Source of the DNA: Rhodospirillales bacterium
GTDB taxonomy: Bacteria; Pseudomonadota; Alphaproteobacteria; Rhodospirillales; Magnetospirillaceae
Reading direction: 5' to 3'
DNA: 64,000 nt
NCBI GenBank assembly: GCA_019455065.1
Contig: JACFNC010000002.1
Coordinates: 248,001-312,000, forward strand
Shown here: positions 62,337 to 64,000 of the stretch, one piece after another
Layout of the letters: each line of letters starts with the position of its first letter
Position numbering within the stretch: the first letter of the stretch is position 1
The notes under the pieces: generated by a model
The model's input: only the letters and a program-made list of their open reading frames with translations
Told to the model about the DNA's origin: nothing
The model's database searches: none
Program-made: the position numbers and the translations under genes

Positions 62337-63449
62337 TCAGACTGAGGTCCAGACCTCGTCGGCAACCTCCACCAGACGCCTCACCTTCCGCCACTGCTGA
62401 TCTTCTGTCAGGTCGTTGCCGTGGGCGGACGACGAGAAACCGCATTGCGGGCTGATGGCGAGCTGATCGAGGCTCACATACTTGGCGGCTTCTTCGATCC
62501 GCCGCTTCAGCTCTTCCTTGGTTTCCAGTTCCGGCCGCTTCGACGTCATGATGCCCAGCACCACGGTCTTGCCCTTGGGCACGAAGCGCAGCGGCGCGAA
62601 ATCGCCTGAGCGGGCGTCGTCGTATTCCAGGAAGAAGGCTTCGACGTTGAGCTCGTTGAACAGAATCTCGGCCACCGGCTCGTAGCCGCCCTGCGCCACC
62701 CAGGCGCTGCGGAAGTTGCCGCGGCACAAGTGGATGGCGGCGGTGAAATCGGCCGGCCGCCCGTCCAGCGCCTTGTTTAGCAGGCGGCAATAGGTGCGCG
62801 GCAGTTCGTCGGGGTCGTCGCCCCGCGCCCGGGTCGCCGCGCGAATGTTCTCGTCGCAGAGATAGGCGAGGTTGGTGTCGTCGAATTGCAGGTAGCGACA
62901 TCCACGACCCGCGAGGTCGGCGATCTCGCCGCGATAGGCGGCCGCCAGGTCGTCATAGAACTCCTCGAGGGTCGGATAGATGCCCGTGTCGATCGCCTTG
63001 CGACCGCCACGGAAATGAAGCATCGACGGTGACGGAATGCAGACTTTCGGCAGCCGCGTCGTCGCCGACGCCAGAAAGTCGAAGTCGGCGCCCTGAATAG
63101 GATGGGAATGGGCGATCCGGCCGGTGACGTGAATCGTCGGCGGCTTGAAGTCCACCTGGGTACCGTTGTCCTTCTTGAAGCTGGACGTGAAATTGCCCTG
63201 GCGGACCGAAACGCCATCGAGCTGTTCGAGGAAATCGACATGGAACAGGGTGCGACGGAACTCCCCGTCGGTGATCGCCTGGAGCCCGGCCTCCTCCTGC
63301 TTGCGCACCACGTCGCGGATGCACTCGTCCTCGACCGCCCGAAGCTCCTCGGCGGAGCATTCGCCCCGTTGGCGGCGTTCCCGCGCCTCCAGGAGCTTGC
63401 GGGGGCGGAGGAAGCTTCCGACATGATCGGCTCGGAACGGCGGGGCCAT
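62337..63449 (-). CDS. MetE-like cobalamin-independent methyltransferase family protein
   Basis: 370 aa, only the C-terminal (catalytic) half of MetE in size. Zinc ligands appear as H240-x-C242 in AIHLCRGNFRS and C336 in AISPQCGFSS; ADHVGSFLRPRKLL and DGEFRRTLFH are conserved in the family. Such short proteins use donors or acceptors other than those of MetE and many act in catabolism of methylated compounds. Directly upstream of the ABC transporter genes on the same strand and downstream of a GntR regulator. Confidence 0.85.
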   Translation of the reverse strand: MAPPFRADHVGSFLRPRKLLEARERRQRGECSAEELRAVEDECIRDVVRKQEEAGLQAITDGEFRRTLFHVDFLEQLDGVSVRQGNFTSSFKKDNGTQVDFKPPTIHVTGRIAHSHPIQGADFDFLASATTRLPKVCIPSPSMLHFRGGRKAIDTGIYPTLEEFYDDLAAAYRGEIADLAGRGCRYLQFDDTNLAYLCDENIRAATRARGDDPDELPRTYCRLLNKALDGRPADFTAAIHLCRGNFRSAWVAQGGYEPVAEILFNELNVEAFFLEYDDARSGDFAPLRFVPKGKTVVLGIMTSKRPELETKEELKRRIEEAAKYVSLDQLAISPQCGFSSSAHGNDLTEDQQWRKVRRLVEVADEVWTSV

Positions 63450-63469
63450 GTTTTTCCTCCTATCTTGGT

Positions 63470-64000
63470 TTAGCCGGCTTCGCGCAGGCGGATGAGGGCA
63501 GAACCCGGCACCTCGCTGATGCGGTCCGACGAGGCCAGCGCGTATTGCAGGTTCTTGAGCGCGAGGCGGGCGTGCTCGCGCGCGATCGCCTCGGCGCGCG
63601 CGCCCTCGCCGGCACTCAGGGCCTCGAGCAGGGTGCGGTGATGCGCCTGAGCGATCACGAACACCTCGCGTGCCTCCGGAATGTTCGACTGGTCGATGAC
63701 GAAGGCGCTGGGCGAGGCGAAGGGAAGGACCACGATGCGCTCGAAGGCCCGGCGCAGCACCCGGCTGTCGGCCAGCGTCAGAATGGAGTCGTGAAAGCCC
63801 TGGTTCAGGCGGATGTAATCCAGGAAGTCATGCTCCCCGATCTCGCGACGGCGAACGACGGCGTCCAGCGCCCCCACGGTATCGCGCAACCCGGCCAATG
63901 CTTGGCGGTCCAGGCGGCGTTCCGCCGCCTTGCGGGCGGCCAGTCCCTCGACGGTACCACGCAGCTCGATGGCGTCGCGGATGTCGGCTTCGTCGAAACT
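63470..64000 (-). CDS. GntR-family regulator, FCD domain (partial, 5' end off window)
   Basis: 177 codons of the C-terminal part are present; the winged-helix DNA-binding part lies beyond the right edge. The FCD (FadR C-terminal) ligand-binding domain is seen: DIRDAIELRGTVEGLAARKA, LNQGFHDSILTLADSRVL and IAQAHHRTLLEALSAGEGAR, with the metal-ligand His residues of the family. It is likely to control the MetE-like gene and the liv-type transporter 20 bp downstream. Confidence 0.88.
   Translation of the reverse strand, partial: SFDEADIRDAIELRGTVEGLAARKAAERRLDRQALAGLRDTVGALDAVVRRREIGEHDFLDYIRLNQGFHDSILTLADSRVLRRAFERIVVLPFASPSAFVIDQSNIPEAREVFVIAQAHHRTLLEALSAGEGARAEAIAREHARLALKNLQYALASSDRISEVPGSALIRLREAG

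Overview
The window is a GC-rich (about two-thirds G+C), densely packed bacterial chromosome segment. Gene content and protein style (rnfABCDGEH with apbE, class II DAHP synthase, GTG/ATGA-coupled operons, DUF1127/MocR pair, two hemerythrin-like proteins, citramalate synthase) suggest an alphaproteobacterium of the Rhodospirillales type, probably microaerobic or metabolically versatile. No rRNA, tRNA or CRISPR array was recognised.

Layout. 1-8.0 kb: an AmmeMemoRadiSam pair (amrS diverging from an AmrB-AmrA fusion), a DUF1127 gene diverging from a MocR-type regulator, an orphan molybdenum hydroxylase large subunit coupled to cysQ, and a tandem universal stress protein. 8.17-13.19 kb: a roughly 5-kb genomic island bounded by a 51-bp near-perfect direct repeat that is the 3' end of an AI-2E-type transporter gene. 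It carries one 1,487-aa gene: PD-(D/E)xK nuclease-like domain, NACHT/STAND-like NTPase and long helical C-terminus, which looks like a single-gene antiphage defence protein. 13-21.5 kb: the transporter, a truncated kinase-like membrane protein, a D-lactate/glycolate-type flavoprotein, rpsD, toxin-antitoxin genes with a decapitated hicA, trmJ-cimA and a bacteriohemerythrin. 21.5-33.5 kb: an orphan secretion-ATPase N-domain protein, a PAS-GGDEF cyclase, cysS-VOC-gltX-nadE, an unknown 265-aa protein, a DsrC-like protein without its cysteines, and pncB, DAHP synthase and gor. 33.6-49.4 kb: a degenerate hemerythrin, a Tat-exported dienelactone hydrolase, a Phd-PIN toxin-antitoxin pair, gabD, small envelope or coiled-coil proteins, glmS-glmU, gph coupled to an FAD-linked oxidase, a lipoprotein protease, nhaA and a TerC-family protein. 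49.4-57.5 kb: apbE, an unknown gene, rseC and a complete rnfABCDGEH. 57.6-64 kb: a livFGMHK-type ABC transporter with a MetE-like protein and a GntR/FCD regulator that runs off the right edge.

How the genes work together. The Rnf block is self-contained: ApbE can attach FMN to RnfG and RnfD, RnfB/RnfC carry the Fe-S clusters, and RseC and the unknown 319-aa protein are candidates for assembly or regulation. glmS/glmU feed UDP-GlcNAc synthesis, pncB/nadE feed NAD, and gph plus its coupled flavoprotein could form a glycolate salvage pair. The strongest candidate for something undescribed is the 8.17-13.19 kb island: a nuclease-NTPase gene between structures that read as attL (core, arm) and attR (arm, core), with no integrase of its own.
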